A stretch of DNA of 64,000 bases from Paraliobacillus ryukyuensis (GCF_003315295.1 NZ_QNRI01000006.1:97700-161699); one strand, 5' to 3'; shown: positions 46,079 to 55,885, numbered from the stretch's first letter. Notes: generated from the letters alone by a model not told the origin. Program-made: numbers and translations.

Positions 46079-46897
46079 ATGGCCATTGAATGGACAAGTG
46101 AACGAGAATATAGTGAAATTCTTTATGAAACTTATAATGGAATAGCAAAAATAACAATTAACCGTCCAGAAGTGAGAAATGCATTTACACCACTTACTGT
46201 ACAGGAATTAATCGATGCATTTTCATATGCACGTGATGATTCTAAAATTGGTGTGATTGTATTAGCAGGGGCAGGGGATGCCGCATTCTGTTCTGGTGGC
46301 GATCAAAAAGTACGAGGACATGGCGGTTATGTCGGAGAAGACCACGTGCCACGCTTGAATGTACTTGATCTTCAACGTTTAATTCGCGTGATTCCGAAAC
46401 CAGTTGTTGCAATGGTTTCTGGTTATGCCATCGGCGGCGGTCACGTACTCCATGTTGTTTGTGATTTAACAATTGCAGCAGATAACGCAATTTTTGGTCA
46501 AACGGGACCAAAAGTAGGAAGTTTTGATGCAGGTTATGGTGCAGGTTATTTGGCTCGTATCGTGGGACATAAGAAAGCACGTGAAATTTGGTATCTTTGC
46601 CGTCAATATAATGCCCAAGAAGCAATGGACATGGGCTTAGTAAATACGGTGGTTCCATTAGATCAATTAGAAGCAGAAACCGTACAATGGTGCGAAGAAA
46701 TGCTAGATAAATCACCAACTGCACTTCGTTTCTTAAAAGCATCTTTCAATGCAGATACAGATGGATTAGCAGGTCTGCAACAAATGGGCGGAGATGCAAC
46801 GTTGTTATACTATACAACAGATGAAGCGAAAGAAGGTAGAGATGCCTTTAAAGAAAAAAGAAAGCCAGACTTTAAGCAATTCCCTAGATTTCCTTAA
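46079..46897 (+). CDS. menB: DHNA-CoA synthase MenB
   Basis: A 272-residue crotonase-fold enzyme: [28 protein letters not shown] oxyanion-hole loop, and [20 protein letters not shown], all diagnostic for MenB. It closes the second ring to make 1,4-dihydroxy-2-naphthoyl-CoA. It begins three bases after the menH stop with GGAGGAG. A terminator follows, so menE probably receives read-through or has its own promoter. Confidence 0.97.
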   Translation: MAIEWTSEREYSEILYETYNGIAKITINRPEVRNAFTPLTVQELIDAFSYARDDSKIGVIVLAGAGDAAFCSGGDQKVRGHGGYVGEDHVPRLNVLDLQRLIRVIPKPVVAMVSGYAIGGGHVLHVVCDLTIAADNAIFGQTGPKVGSFDAGYGAGYLARIVGHKKAREIWYLCRQYNAQEAMDMGLVNTVVPLDQLEAETVQWCEEMLDKSPTALRFLKASFNADTDGLAGLQQMGGDATLLYYTTDEAKEGRDAFKEKRKPDFKQFPRFP

Positions 46898-46903
46898 TGC
46901 AAA

Positions 46904-46934
46904 TGAAAGACGAACAGACTTGTTCGTCTTTTTC
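46904..46934 (+). terminator. Terminator between menB and menE
   Basis: aaagacgaaca (46906-46916) pairs with tgttcgtcttt (46921-46931), four-base loop, short T tail. Confidence 0.8.
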
Positions 46935-46987
46935 TATGTATATGAAGTATTAACAAAAATATCATTTGACGAACAGGAGGGGATTGC

Positions 46988-48436
46988 ATGGGAGAAAAGA
47001 TGCCGCATTGGTTGGAAAAACAAGCAGTATTAAATGGGGGAGAACTTGCTTTAGAATCACCAACCTTTGGTCAATTGTCCTACCTCGAATTACGCGATAA
47101 AGCAAAACGATTTGCTCAACAGTTATCCATTCTAGGTATCAAAGCGGGAGACCATGTTGGGATTTATACCAATAAACGCATTGATTTTATCATTGCAATT
47201 CATGCATTAAGTTATTTGAAAGCTGTAGCAATATTGTTGAATACCCGCTTAACGGCAGAAGAAATCGATTATCAATTAATCGATGCCGATGCTAATTTTT
47301 TGTTAGTTGAACCAGGCGAACAAGCGATATTTGAAAAATTAGCATTACCAAAAGTAATTACGTTTGACGAGGTGCATCAATCACCACAAGCAAATCGATC
47401 TTTACAGTTGGAGATCGATCTCGATGATTTATATACCATTATTTACACCTCAGGTACGACAGGTCATCCTAAAGGTGTCATGCATACATACGGAAACCAT
47501 TGGTGGAGTGCCATCTCCTCGATGCTTAATTTAGGATTAGATCAGCAAGATAAATGGCTAGCTACACTGCCGTTATTTCACGTTGGTGGTTTTTCCTTAC
47601 TGATGAAAAATGTCATTTATGGTATGCCTATTTATTTATTAGACCGTTTTGATCCATCATCAGTGAATCAGGCGATTATTGATAAAGGCGTAACCATTGT
47701 GTCTGTCGTTGCTGTCATGTTGGATCGTTTAATCGAACAATTAGGAGATAGGCGCTATCCAAGCAAGTTTCGTGGTATGTTACTGGGAGGTGGACCAGCG
47801 TCAGCACATCTTTTACAAAAAGCAACGTCGAGCGATATTCCAGTATTTCAAACCTATGGCATGACCGAAACAGCTTCACAGATTGTGACATTAAGTCCGA
47901 AAGATGCAATGAAAAAAATAGGATCAGCAGGTAAGGCATTATTTTCGGCACAAGTCATGATACAACAGGACGATCAGGTTGCAGTACCAAGCGTTATTGG
48001 TGAAATTTTTGTTAAAGGACCAATGGTGACAAAAGGATATTACAAGCGAGCGTCATCTAAACAAACAGATTGGCTTGCCACAGGTGATTTAGGTTACTTA
48101 GATGAGGCAGGATTTTTATATGTCGTGGATCGTAGAAATGATTTAATTATTTCCGGTGGTGAAAATATCTATCCTGCAGAAATAGAAAATGTACTACTAA
48201 GCATGGACGGCATTATCGAAGCAGGTGTTGTTGGGAAAGAAGATCCCAAATGGGGAAAGGTTCCTGTGGCATTTATTGTCGTCAATAAAAATTTTAAACT
48301 TGAGGAAATAAAACAAAAATGTACGGATGTTTTAGCCAAATATAAAGTACCTAAAGCTTTTTACGTGGTTGATCATCTTCCGAGAAATGCTTCTAATAAG
48401 CTTGTGCGTCATAAATTAGTCGAACAGCTTAAATGA
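46988..48436 (+). CDS. menE: o-Succinylbenzoate-CoA ligase MenE
   Basis: A 482-residue acyl-CoA synthetase of the ANL family: adenylate-binding YTSGTTGHPKGVMH, QTYGMTETASQ and GDLGYLDEAGFLYVVDRRND, with the C-terminal lysine in RNASNKLVRHKLV. It activates o-succinylbenzoate with CoA. CAGGAGGGG precedes ATG 46988. MenC (o-succinylbenzoate synthase) is not in the window although it often follows menE; it must be elsewhere or replaced. Confidence 0.95.
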   Translation: MGEKMPHWLEKQAVLNGGELALESPTFGQLSYLELRDKAKRFAQQLSILGIKAGDHVGIYTNKRIDFIIAIHALSYLKAVAILLNTRLTAEEIDYQLIDADANFLLVEPGEQAIFEKLALPKVITFDEVHQSPQANRSLQLEIDLDDLYTIIYTSGTTGHPKGVMHTYGNHWWSAISSMLNLGLDQQDKWLATLPLFHVGGFSLLMKNVIYGMPIYLLDRFDPSSVNQAIIDKGVTIVSVVAVMLDRLIEQLGDRRYPSKFRGMLLGGGPASAHLLQKATSSDIPVFQTYGMTETASQIVTLSPKDAMKKIGSAGKALFSAQVMIQQDDQVAVPSVIGEIFVKGPMVTKGYYKRASSKQTDWLATGDLGYLDEAGFLYVVDRRNDLIISGGENIYPAEIENVLLSMDGIIEAGVVGKEDPKWGKVPVAFIVVNKNFKLEEIKQKCTDVLAKYKVPKAFYVVDHLPRNASNKLVRHKLVEQLK

Positions 48437-48450
48437 TACAGTAATTACCA

Positions 48451-48480
48451 TTGATAAAAGAACGCGTGTTCGTATATACT
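48451..48480 (+). promoter_or_regulatory. LexA-controlled promoter of the UvrX-type polymerase gene
   Basis: TTGATA (48451-48456), 18-base spacer, TATACT (48475-48480). In the spacer aGAACGCGTGTTCG (48459-48472) fits the Bacillus LexA (DinR) box CGAAC-N4-GTTCG at all but the first base. UvrX-type genes are SOS-induced in B. subtilis. Confidence 0.75.
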
Positions 48481-48505
48481 TTATACAAACGCGCGTTCTT
48501 TTATT
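48453..48505 (+). terminator. Terminator of menE overlapping the LexA site
   Basis: ataaaagaacgcg pairs with cgcgttcttttat across a loop of about 25 bases with some internal pairing, and T-rich sequence follows. Its left arm is part of the LexA box and promoter of the next gene. Confidence 0.72.
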
Positions 48506-48529
48506 ATTGAAGTACAGGAGATGGATGGA

Positions 48530-49759
48530 ATGGAGAAGGTAATCTTTTTAGTTGATATGCAGTCTTTCTATGCTTCGGTTGAGAAAGCAAGTAATTCAGC
48601 TTTAGCAGATAAACCTGTCATCGTGTCAGGTGATCCCGAACAACGTAGTGGGATTATTTTAGCTGCTTGTCCAATCGCAAAGCAGCAAGGGGTGAAAACA
48701 GCAGAACCGCTTTGGGAAGCACAAATCAAATGCCCAGATGCCGTTGTAGTACGGCCACGAATGCAGTTGTATATTGATGTCTCTTACCAAATCACCAAAT
48801 TATTAGAGCAATTTTCAGATTTGGTTGAGCCTTATTCCATTGATGAACAATTCCTCGATATTACCGCTAGTCAGCATCTGTTTGGCACATCAGTGCAAAT
48901 GGCCGAAAAGATTCAGCAAGCGATACTGGAAGATATGGGAACCCATGCTCGTATCGGAATTGGACCAAATAAAGTATTAGCCAAAATGGCGTGTGATGTT
49001 TATGCTAAGAAAAATAGCAAAGGTATTTTTCAATTAGATGAAAGCAATTTAGAAAGTAAGTTATGGCAACTTCCGATTAGTAAATTGTTTGGTGTAGGTA
49101 GCCGAATGGAAAAACACCTCATTCACATGGGACTACATACCATTGGAAATGTAGCAAACTATCCCCTCCGCTTATTAAAAAAACGTTGGGGAATTAATGG
49201 AGAAGTATTGTGGCGAACAGCTAACGGGATTGATTATAGTCCTGTTACCATCAACACACATCAAGAGCAAAAAGCGATAGGTCACCATATGACATTGCCA
49301 CAAGATTATTATAGCTGGGAAGATATTAAAGTGGTTTTACTAGAGCTTAGTGAAGAAGTAGCTAGGCGGGCAAGAAGACAACAGTATTGTGGAAAACGGA
49401 TCTCGATCGCAACAAAAGGGGTGGATTTCGATCTCCCGACAGGATTCCATCGCCAACAAAAAATTGCTACAGCCACTCACTTTGGTATGGATATCTATCG
49501 TGTTGCTGCACTGCTTTTTCAAAAATTTTGGGATGGTTCGCCTGTTCGAGGGGTTGGAATAACATTAGGGCAGTTAGAAAGAGCCGAGACCTATCAATTA
49601 TCATTATTTGATCAAGTGGAAGAGAAAGAGACGTTAAGTAAAGCGATAGATCGGATGTATGATAAATATGGTCCAACTGCGATTGTTCGAGCGTCTTCAC
49701 TAATGCCTTCTGGGCAAGTGCATGTGCGCTCAAAGAAAATTGGTGGTCACTATAAATAG
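48530..49759 (+). CDS. uvrX: Y-family DNA polymerase, UvrX/YqjW type
   Basis: A 409-residue translesion polymerase (UmuC/DinB family). Catalytic carboxylates lie in FLVDMQSFYASVEKA and EPYSIDEQFLDI; helix-hairpin-helix text FGVGSRMEKHLIHMG follows, and a little-finger domain ends the protein. The SIDEQF variant is typical of the UvrX/YqjW branch. ATG 48530 is nine bases after GGAG; ATG 48521 would abut it. A LexA box controls it and a YolD-family gene follows after 12 bases, the standard pairing. This pairing is common on phages and plasmids but no other mobile genes are seen here. Confidence 0.9.
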   Translation: MEKVIFLVDMQSFYASVEKASNSALADKPVIVSGDPEQRSGIILAACPIAKQQGVKTAEPLWEAQIKCPDAVVVRPRMQLYIDVSYQITKLLEQFSDLVEPYSIDEQFLDITASQHLFGTSVQMAEKIQQAILEDMGTHARIGIGPNKVLAKMACDVYAKKNSKGIFQLDESNLESKLWQLPISKLFGVGSRMEKHLIHMGLHTIGNVANYPLRLLKKRWGINGEVLWRTANGIDYSPVTINTHQEQKAIGHHMTLPQDYYSWEDIKVVLLELSEEVARRARRQQYCGKRISIATKGVDFDLPTGFHRQQKIATATHFGMDIYRVAALLFQKFWDGSPVRGVGITLGQLERAETYQLSLFDQVEEKETLSKAIDRMYDKYGPTAIVRASSLMPSGQVHVRSKKIGGHYK

Positions 49760-49771
49760 GAGGAAGTTGCA

Positions 49772-50116
49772 ATGAGTCCAAATAAGTTAACACCAGATTC
49801 CAATATCATGTGGGAATCCAGTCGGATGATGTTGCCAGAGCATAAAGAAGTGTTGCGGAAACATCATCAACAACAAGACAAAAGAGAAAAACCAATCATA
49901 GAGGAACAACAGCTTGCGATGTTTTCAGTTGATATTACCTTTGCTTATACTCAGCAGCTGCCTATTAGGATCGAGACCTTTGATCCATATCAAGAAGTAT
50001 GTCACATTGGAAAAATTAAAAAAATAGATTCATACCAGCAAAAGGTCCAACTAACTGCGAATGAAGAAATTTATTGGATTGCAATTGCTGACGTGTTAAA
50101 CGTTACCGTTTTATAA
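49772..50116 (+). CDS. YolD-family protein
   Basis: The product has 114 residues and belongs to the YolD/YqjX family: an N-terminal MMLPEHKEVLRKHH helix, then a small beta domain with IKKIDSYQQKVQL and IYWIAIADVLNV. These proteins accompany UvrX/YqjW polymerases and are thought to play a UmuD-like accessory role, though this is not proven. AGGAGGAAG precedes ATG 49772. Cotranscribed with the polymerase, hence LexA-regulated. Confidence 0.87.
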   Translation: MSPNKLTPDSNIMWESSRMMLPEHKEVLRKHHQQQDKREKPIIEEQQLAMFSVDITFAYTQQLPIRIETFDPYQEVCHIGKIKKIDSYQQKVQLTANEEIYWIAIADVLNVTVL

Positions 50117-50135
50117 CTTTTTTTATTAAATAATT

Positions 50136-50184
50136 GATAAAGATTATCAAAATCATTGACGAATACCTTTGTAGCAAATAAAAT
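50136..50184 (+). promoter_or_regulatory. Fur box and sigma-A promoter of yusV
   Basis: Bases 50136-50154 match the 19-bp Fur consensus at 15 positions. TTGACG (50156-50161), 17-base spacer and TAAAAT (50179-50184) follow directly, so Fur would sit over the -35 region. Confidence 0.72.
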
Positions 50185-50271
50185 TATAGTTAATTGCAAA
50201 ATTTAAAAACGCTTTGATTTAAGCAATTCTAGCGTTGGTTAGCAAGCCACACTCGTAAGGGGAGATTGCAG

Positions 50272-51111
50272 ATGGGAACAATTGCTACAAACTCGTTAAC
50301 GTTAGGTTATGGCGATTCAGTTATTATAGATGATTTAAATATGGAAATTCCAAAAGGTGAAATTACCGTCTTTATTGGTGCAAATGGTTGTGGAAAATCG
50401 ACTTTATTACGTTCAATGGCCCGCTTGCTAAAGCCTAAACAAGGTAGTGTCGTTTTAAATGGTGAAAATATCGCTAAAATGCCAACTAAAGAAGTAGCGC
50501 AACAATTATCAATTTTGCCCCAAAGCCCAATTAGTCCAGAAGGATTGACTGTATTAGATTTAGTCAAACAAGGCCGCCATCCGTATAAAGGGATATTTAA
50601 TAGATGGTCTAACGAGGATGAAGAAGCAGTACTTGAAGCTCTGGATTCAACCAATATGTTAGACTTAAAAGATCGTACCGTTGATTCTTTATCAGGAGGA
50701 CAACGACAACGGGCGTGGATTGCGATGATTTTAGCGCAAAAAACAGACACAATCCTATTAGACGAACCGACAACTTACTTAGATATGACCCATCAGATTG
50801 AAGTGTTAGACTTATTATTTGAGTTAAATGAAAAGTATCAAAATACAATTGTTATGGTATTGCATGACATCAATTTAGCTTGTCGCTACGCCCATCATAT
50901 TGTAGCGATTAAAGATAAACAGGTCCATACACAGGGAAGACCGGAAGAAATTATTAACGGCGGAATGGTACAGGATGTCTTTCAGATGAAATGTGATATT
51001 ACGTATGATCCAATGTTTGGCACTCCAATGTGTATTCCACACGGTAGAGGTAGATGTTTAATAAAAGAAGCCGTGGCTCAATCAAGAATGCAGGCAGCGA
51101 AAGTACATTGA
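50272..51111 (+). CDS. yusV: Siderophore ABC transporter ATPase YusV
   Basis: A 279-residue FecE-type ATPase: Walker A IGANGCGKST, signature LSGGQRQR, Walker B TILLDEPTTYLD, and the long C-terminal tail DPMFGTPMCIPHGRGRC characteristic of YusV. In B. subtilis YusV is a shared ATPase for catecholate and hydroxamate siderophore importers whose permeases lie elsewhere; no permease is adjacent here either. ATG 50272 has AAGGGGAG seven bases upstream. The Fur box before it makes it iron-repressed. Confidence 0.93.
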   Translation: MGTIATNSLTLGYGDSVIIDDLNMEIPKGEITVFIGANGCGKSTLLRSMARLLKPKQGSVVLNGENIAKMPTKEVAQQLSILPQSPISPEGLTVLDLVKQGRHPYKGIFNRWSNEDEEAVLEALDSTNMLDLKDRTVDSLSGGQRQRAWIAMILAQKTDTILLDEPTTYLDMTHQIEVLDLLFELNEKYQNTIVMVLHDINLACRYAHHIVAIKDKQVHTQGRPEEIINGGMVQDVFQMKCDITYDPMFGTPMCIPHGRGRCLIKEAVAQSRMQAAKVH

Positions 51112-51151
51112 GCATAAAATAAATAGTAATTTTTATAGAGACCAATAGTGA

Positions 51152-51190
51152 GAAAAAGGCGATACCTATACAGTAGGTATCGCCTTTTTT
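51152..51190 (+). terminator. Terminator of yusV
   Basis: A perfect 15-bp stem (51153-51167 with 51175-51189) ends in T6. Confidence 0.88.
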
Positions 51191-51369
51191 CTGATAATGT
51201 TACCTTGTTTTTGCCATAAGCACCTAAGACATAAAAAATTTTTGAAACTTTCAAACTGTTGAAAACGTCTTATAGTATACAAAGAATGACAGAAAACGTT
51301 TTAAACAACGGGTTTAAAACCCTGCCATAAAAGGTATAAAAAAATAGAAGATAGTGAGGAGGTGCATTC

Positions 51370-51981
51370 ATGAAACGACAACGAAGTAAGATCTTAATCG
51401 GTTTGCTAGCTATCATCCCATTATTATTATTTGCCTATTCTGGCATGACATCCAATAATCAATCAACCAAGCAGCTCAGTACTAATGTAGCAGCTAACAA
51501 AAATGAAGATGTACACATCAAAGATCAAGAAGATGTACAAGCTACTAAAACGGAGCTAACACTTAGTCATGAAAAAATTGTAGAAAAAACAAGCGCATTT
51601 ATGGATATACTAGTACAAGAGACTGATCAACAATATAAAGTGAAAGGAATGTCAACCAAACAAGCGTTAATTAAAGCGTTTAATGATGTGGCAAGTTCAG
51701 AAGTTGCAAAAAAATATGTTGATGTTTACTATAATGAAAAAGATGATGGATTGTATATTGTTCCAACTGAATTGCCACCATGGTTCGTTGCAGATCAAGA
51801 CTATCAAAAAGAAAAAATATCGGATAATAAGTATCGGATTCAGCAATCGAATCAAAGTGACTTGTATGGGAATTATGAAATTGAACTGGAGTTGTCCTAT
51901 GTACAACAAAAATGGAAAATTACATCCGTTAATTACAACTACCAAAATGATGATACAATAGATTCAAATCAAGCAATATAA
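51370..51981 (+). CDS. Membrane-anchored or secreted protein of unknown function
   Basis: The product has 203 residues. A positively charged start and one hydrophobic segment (ILIGLLAIIPLLLFAYSG, residues ~8-25) act as signal or anchor, followed by a Lys/Asp/Glu-rich linker and a soluble domain (residues ~60-195). The domain contains MSTKQALIKAFNDVASSEVA, ELPPWFVADQDY and a C-terminal strand KWKITSVNYNY. It has the look of a small extracytoplasmic NTF2-like or DUF-type domain, but I do not recognise a family. AGTGAGGAGG precedes ATG 51370. ytkD follows after 12 bases. Confidence 0.8.
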   Translation: MKRQRSKILIGLLAIIPLLLFAYSGMTSNNQSTKQLSTNVAANKNEDVHIKDQEDVQATKTELTLSHEKIVEKTSAFMDILVQETDQQYKVKGMSTKQALIKAFNDVASSEVAKKYVDVYYNEKDDGLYIVPTELPPWFVADQDYQKEKISDNKYRIQQSNQSDLYGNYEIELELSYVQQKWKITSVNYNYQNDDTIDSNQAI

Positions 51982-51993
51982 TGAGGGACAAAC

Positions 51994-52473
51994 ATGAAAG
52001 TATTTAAAGACTATTACGCTAACGAAGTAACCCTATCATTTGAAAATCATCCTTTTGAAAAAAATCCAAAGCATGTCTGGGTTATTTGTAGGTGGCAAGG
52101 AAAGTGGCTATTAACCAAACACAAAGATCGCGGATTAGAATTTCCAGGTGGAAAAGTAGAAGCTGGCGAAACAGCAGAAGAAGCAGCGATTCGTGAGGTG
52201 AAAGAAGAAACTGGTGGACTGGTTGAGACGCTTTCTTACATTGGACAATACTATGTGAAAGGAAAGACAGAGCATGTGGTGAAAAATATTTATTTCGCGG
52301 AAATAAATAACCTGCTTTCGCAAGTAACCTATTATGAAACGGAAGGCCCTGTATTATTAAAAGCATTGCCTTCAACCATTAAGACAGATCGTACGTTTAG
52401 TTTTATTATGAAAGACCAAGTGCTACCTTACAGTTTAAAGCAAATTAATAGCCTGTTAAACACCAGAAAATAA
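51994..52473 (+). CDS. ytkD: Nudix hydrolase YtkD
   Basis: The product has 159 residues (B. subtilis YtkD 158). The Nudix box reads GGKVEAGETAEEAAIREVKE followed by ETGG, with all metal-binding glutamates. YtkD hydrolyses nucleoside triphosphates, including oxidised ones, and has been linked to RNA 5' pyrophosphate removal. GAGGGAC precedes ATG 51994. It is convergent with the ytl transporter operon, as in B. subtilis. Confidence 0.92.
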   Translation: MKVFKDYYANEVTLSFENHPFEKNPKHVWVICRWQGKWLLTKHKDRGLEFPGGKVEAGETAEEAAIREVKEETGGLVETLSYIGQYYVKGKTEHVVKNIYFAEINNLLSQVTYYETEGPVLLKALPSTIKTDRTFSFIMKDQVLPYSLKQINSLLNTRK

Positions 52474-52528
52474 TGAGTTTTGGTATCGCACAGAAAAATT
52501 GGAAACTTCAAGACAGGCTTTTATTTGA

Positions 52529-52586
52529 ATATCAGTAAGCTTACATGGTAAATACTGTACCACACATGTCATGTACTTACTGATAT
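52529..52586. terminator. Hairpin between ytkD and the ytl operon
   Basis: atatcagtaag (52529-52539) and cttactgatat (52576-52586) are perfect inverse arms with a 36-base loop. There is little T run on either side, so termination is uncertain. Confidence 0.45.
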
Positions 52587-52603
52587 CCGTTGCTAACCAA
52601 ATT

Positions 52604-53410
52604 TTAAATCTTTTTCAATAGCCATTTTTCTAGCTTATCAACTGCTTGATACATTAACGCAGCAATAAAAGCAATGACAATCAGACTATACAATACAAGT
52701 GTAAAATTAAATACTTGAAAACCATAAACAATTAAATAACCTAAACCTTTGGAAGCTACGAGAAATTCACCGACAATTACCCCAACCCAAGAAAGTCCAA
52801 CATTAACTTTAAAAGTAGAAATAATCGCAGGAAGTGAAGCTGGAAATACCGCTTCTTTAAATAGCTGCCATTTGGTAGCACCGAAACTTTGTAGAACTTT
52901 TAAATAATTAGCATCCACTTCACGAAAAGCGCTATAAACGACCAAACAGGTGACAATAATAGAAATGATTGCCCCCATTGTAATAATGGAACCATAGCCA
53001 GGTCCTAATGCCACAATAATAATTGGACCTAATGCTACTTTTGGCAAAGCGTTTAAAACGACTAAATATGGATCAAGTACATGGTAAAGTTTTCGTGAAT
53101 TCCATAGCATGAAAGCAATGAGTATCCCACCAAATGTCCCGAGTAAAAAACCAGCAAATGTTTCTAAAACAGTAACCCGTAAATGGAACCACAAGTCTCC
53201 ACTACTAATATTTTTAATTAACGACTGCCCGACTTTCGTTGGAGAACTGAAAATTAACGGATCAATCCAGTGTAAGCGACTCGCTATCTCCCAAAGTGTG
53301 AAAAAAAGTATAAATATAAGTAATTGCCAATATCTCGTACTTCGATGCTCGGCCTTTAGTCTTTTTTTATGTTGATCAAATAATGCTTTATCCGATAGAT
53401 GTTGATTCAA
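52604..53410 (-). CDS. ytlD: ABC transporter permease YtlD
   Basis: A 268-residue permease of the NitT/TauT (SsuC-like) class with about six helices. The EAA loop is [20 protein letters not shown], which contacts the ATPase. The start is TTG 53410, overlapping the ytlC end by 23 bases, with GGGAGGAG about ten bases upstream. It imports a small organic anion or nitrogen or sulfur compound; the substrate is not known. Last gene of ytlA-ytlC-ytlD. Confidence 0.9.
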   Translation of the reverse strand: MNQHLSDKALFDQHKKRLKAEHRSTRYWQLLIFILFFTLWEIASRLHWIDPLIFSSPTKVGQSLIKNISSGDLWFHLRVTVLETFAGFLLGTFGGILIAFMLWNSRKLYHVLDPYLVVLNALPKVALGPIIIVALGPGYGSIITMGAIISIIVTCLVVYSAFREVDANYLKVLQSFGATKWQLFKEAVFPASLPAIISTFKVNVGLSWVGVIVGEFLVASKGLGYLIVYGFQVFNFTLVLYSLIVIAFIAALMYQAVDKLEKWLLKKI

Positions 53411-54167
53411 GTTGATTCAACTCCTCCCAAATGCGATCAAATAAATGCTGGTATTTCGCATGTTTTCTTGCATCAAAAGGGGATAATTGTCGTAGTTCAA
53501 TTGGGACTTCAAATTGTTGGTGAATTCTACCTGGATTCGCATTCATTACATATATTTGATCACTCATGGCAATTGCTTCGCCGATATCGTGCGTAACTAG
53601 TATGGACGTCTTATGATATTGCTTTAATAAAGCAGAAACTAAATCTTCTAGTTTCAACTTTGTTTGAAAATCTAAAGCAGAAAATGGTTCATCAAGTAAG
53701 AGTAAAGAAGGATCGGTAATCAGTGTCCTGGCCAGGGCAACACGTTGTCGCATGCCACCTGATAAACTACTTGGATAAGCATCAATGACAGATGATAAAC
53801 CGATATCCTTCAGTAATTGTTTTGCTTTTTCAATGGTTTGATTATCCAGCGTTTTTCGTATTTTTGGTCCAATTAATACATTATCGATAATTTTTTTCCA
53901 TGGGAATAAATAATCCTGTTGCAGCATATAGCCCATTTCACTTTGTGTTTCTGTCACGTTCTTTTCGTTTAGTGTTACTTTTCCAAATGTAGGCTCAATA
54001 ATGCCAGCTAAAATGGACAGTAAGGTTGTTTTCCCACAGCCGCTAGGTCCTAGTAGAGAAATAAAGGCGCCTTCCTCGACAGAAAGACTGATATTCTCAA
54101 GTGCTTTTGTGTAATTCGAAGTATTGAAATAGTAATGTGTGAGCTGTTTACCTTTTAATAAACTCAA
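53388..54167 (-). CDS. ytlC: ABC transporter ATPase YtlC
   Basis: A 259-residue ATPase: Walker [13 protein letters not shown]-loop [11 protein letters not shown], signature [14 protein letters not shown], Walker [13 protein letters not shown] and switch VTHDIGEA. It is the NitT/TauT/SsuB class. It starts 14 bases after ytlA and overlaps ytlD. Confidence 0.92.
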   Translation of the reverse strand: MSLLKGKQLTHYYFNTSNYTKALENISLSVEEGAFISLLGPSGCGKTTLLSILAGIIEPTFGKVTLNEKNVTETQSEMGYMLQQDYLFPWKKIIDNVLIGPKIRKTLDNQTIEKAKQLLKDIGLSSVIDAYPSSLSGGMRQRVALARTLITDPSLLLLDEPFSALDFQTKLKLEDLVSALLKQYHKTSILVTHDIGEAIAMSDQIYVMNANPGRIHQQFEVPIELRQLSPFDARKHAKYQHLFDRIWEELNQLESTSIG

Positions 54168-54181
54168 GGATCTTTCCCTCC

Positions 54182-55171
54182 TTATTCGTTCATAACCTCT
54201 TCCGCAATTTCTGTATTTACGATAGTGTTATGCGCGATATCGGCTGGTAGTTCCCCTGCTTCATCCATAATATCTTTTAAATTTTCCCATTCTTCTTCAT
54301 CCAGTACTGGGTTTTCAGCAAAAGATCCTTGGTCTTTGTATCTTTTAATGGAAGAGGTGAGTAAGCTTACATCTGTTTCTTCAAAATAAGGTTGCACAAT
54401 CGACGCAATGGTTTCGGCATCATTTTCTTGAACAAATTGTTGTGCTTTATAGAGTGCGCGTGTAAATTTTTTAGCGATTTCTGGGTTTTCTTTTAAATAG
54501 CTTTGTTTAGCCATAAAAACGGTATAAGGTACGTGACCAGAAGCTTCGCCAAATGAAGCGACAATCGTTCCGTTCCCGTCTGCTACAAATTGACTTGCAG
54601 TAGGTTCAAACAATTGCACATAATCTCCAGTTCCGGATAAAAATGAGCTTGAAATGTTTGCGAAATCGATGTTTTGAATTAAGTTAAGATCTTCGTGTGG
54701 ATCAATGCCATGTTCTTTTAACACATATTCTCCTACCATTTGCGGCATACCGCCTTTACGTTGCCCTAAAAAGTCTGTTCCTTTTAAGTCTTCAAATGAA
54801 AAATCAGTGACGGGGTCTCTTGCAACAAGAAATGTACCATCTGTTTGTGTTAGCTGAGCAAAGTTGATGATCGGGTCTTCCGATCCTTGTGCTTCTACAT
54901 AAATAGATGTTTCTGATCCAACTAAACCAATATCAGAACCATCGGATATTAGAGAAGTCATCACTTTGTCACCACCGGCAATGGTTTGCAATTCTACATC
55001 TAACCCTTCAGCTTCAAAATAACCTTTTTCTAGTGCAACATATTGTGGCGCATAAAAAATACTGCGAGTTACTTCCGCTACTTTTACAGAAGTTAAACTT
55101 TCACTACTGGAACACCCCGAAAAGATAAGTAATAACAAAATGGGAACGACCCCGAACAAGCTTTTTTTCAT
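54182..55171 (-). CDS. ytlA: ABC transporter substrate-binding lipoprotein YtlA
   Basis: A 329-residue lipoprotein; signal peptide MKKSLFGVVPILLLLIFSG, lipid-anchored Cys20. The mature part is an NMT1/THI5-like periplasmic-binding fold: YAPQYVALEKGYFEAEGLDV, GLVGSETSIYVEAQG. NMT1-like binding proteins carry thiamine precursors, sulfonates, taurine or nitrate; no riboswitch or sulfur operator is visible to decide. GAAGGGGATA precedes the ATG. Confidence 0.92.
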   Translation of the reverse strand: MKKSLFGVVPILLLLIFSGCSSSESLTSVKVAEVTRSIFYAPQYVALEKGYFEAEGLDVELQTIAGGDKVMTSLISDGSDIGLVGSETSIYVEAQGSEDPIINFAQLTQTDGTFLVARDPVTDFSFEDLKGTDFLGQRKGGMPQMVGEYVLKEHGIDPHEDLNLIQNIDFANISSSFLSGTGDYVQLFEPTASQFVADGNGTIVASFGEASGHVPYTVFMAKQSYLKENPEIAKKFTRALYKAQQFVQENDAETIASIVQPYFEETDVSLLTSSIKRYKDQGSFAENPVLDEEEWENLKDIMDEAGELPADIAHNTIVNTEIAEEVMNE

Positions 55172-55885
55172 GTTAATATCCCCTTCTTAAAGCTACTATG
55201 TGATTTAATTTATGCAAATGGTTAAAAATGTGTGCTTGCCTAGTTTCTGATTTAGCGAAGAAACGGTTAAAGGGAATGGAACGTGGTACATTAATGGTGA
55301 GAGGGTAATTCGATGTTCGATGACCAACCTTATTTTGTAAGACCAACATTGTTATCTATGCAAACAACGTAAGAAAATCATCAAAGCTATGTGTTCGATT
55401 GGTAAGCGCTACAAAACTGCGCACAACGAATGGAAATTTCCGAGCAAGAAAAACAGGCACTTGAGGGTGAAATACACGTAAAGAAACCAGATAGTAAGAT
55501 TCTAAAAGGATGCTTTACTATTCGTCATCTATTGCTTCGTTGTGTGTTAACTAGTTGGGTTGGTGCTCTAAGCTATTTACCAAAAGCCGTTCGCATGGGA
55601 AATCCGATCTAGCATTGGGTCGCTAGAAACCGCTGGTGTCTGTTTGAAAATAAATGTACAAATGGAATATGTCGAATGCACTAATCATCTGAACGAGAAT
55701 TATTGACAATACTATTAGGTTTCGTTACGATAACACTCGTATAGTATTGTTATTACTGTGTAAATCGTCTGTTGTTTTACGAGTAAACTATTGCATAATG
55801 TAATAACAACACGTAAAATAAATCTATTCGACAAAAATATATGGTCGCTTTTTATGATTGAAGAGAAGAAGGGAGATTTAGCAGA
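55172..55885. other. 714-base gene-free region upstream of metK
   Basis: No convincing gene is present. A 60-codon ORF at 55430-55612 has no ribosome site and no family resemblance. No S-box (SAM riboswitch) motif is visible although metK usually has one in this group. The right part holds a promoter and the inverted repeat acaatactat/atagtattgt (55706-55715, 55741-55750). Confidence 0.6.
55703..55731 (+). promoter_or_regulatory. Candidate sigma-A promoter of metK
   Basis: TTGACA (55703-55708), 17-base spacer, TACGAT (55726-55731). It would give a leader of about 145 bases starting inside the inverted repeat. Confidence 0.5.

Noticed and set aside
55430..55612. 60-codon ORF in the metK upstream gap
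   Set aside because: No ribosome-binding site, odd composition and no recognisable family; could be a relic but cannot be supported.
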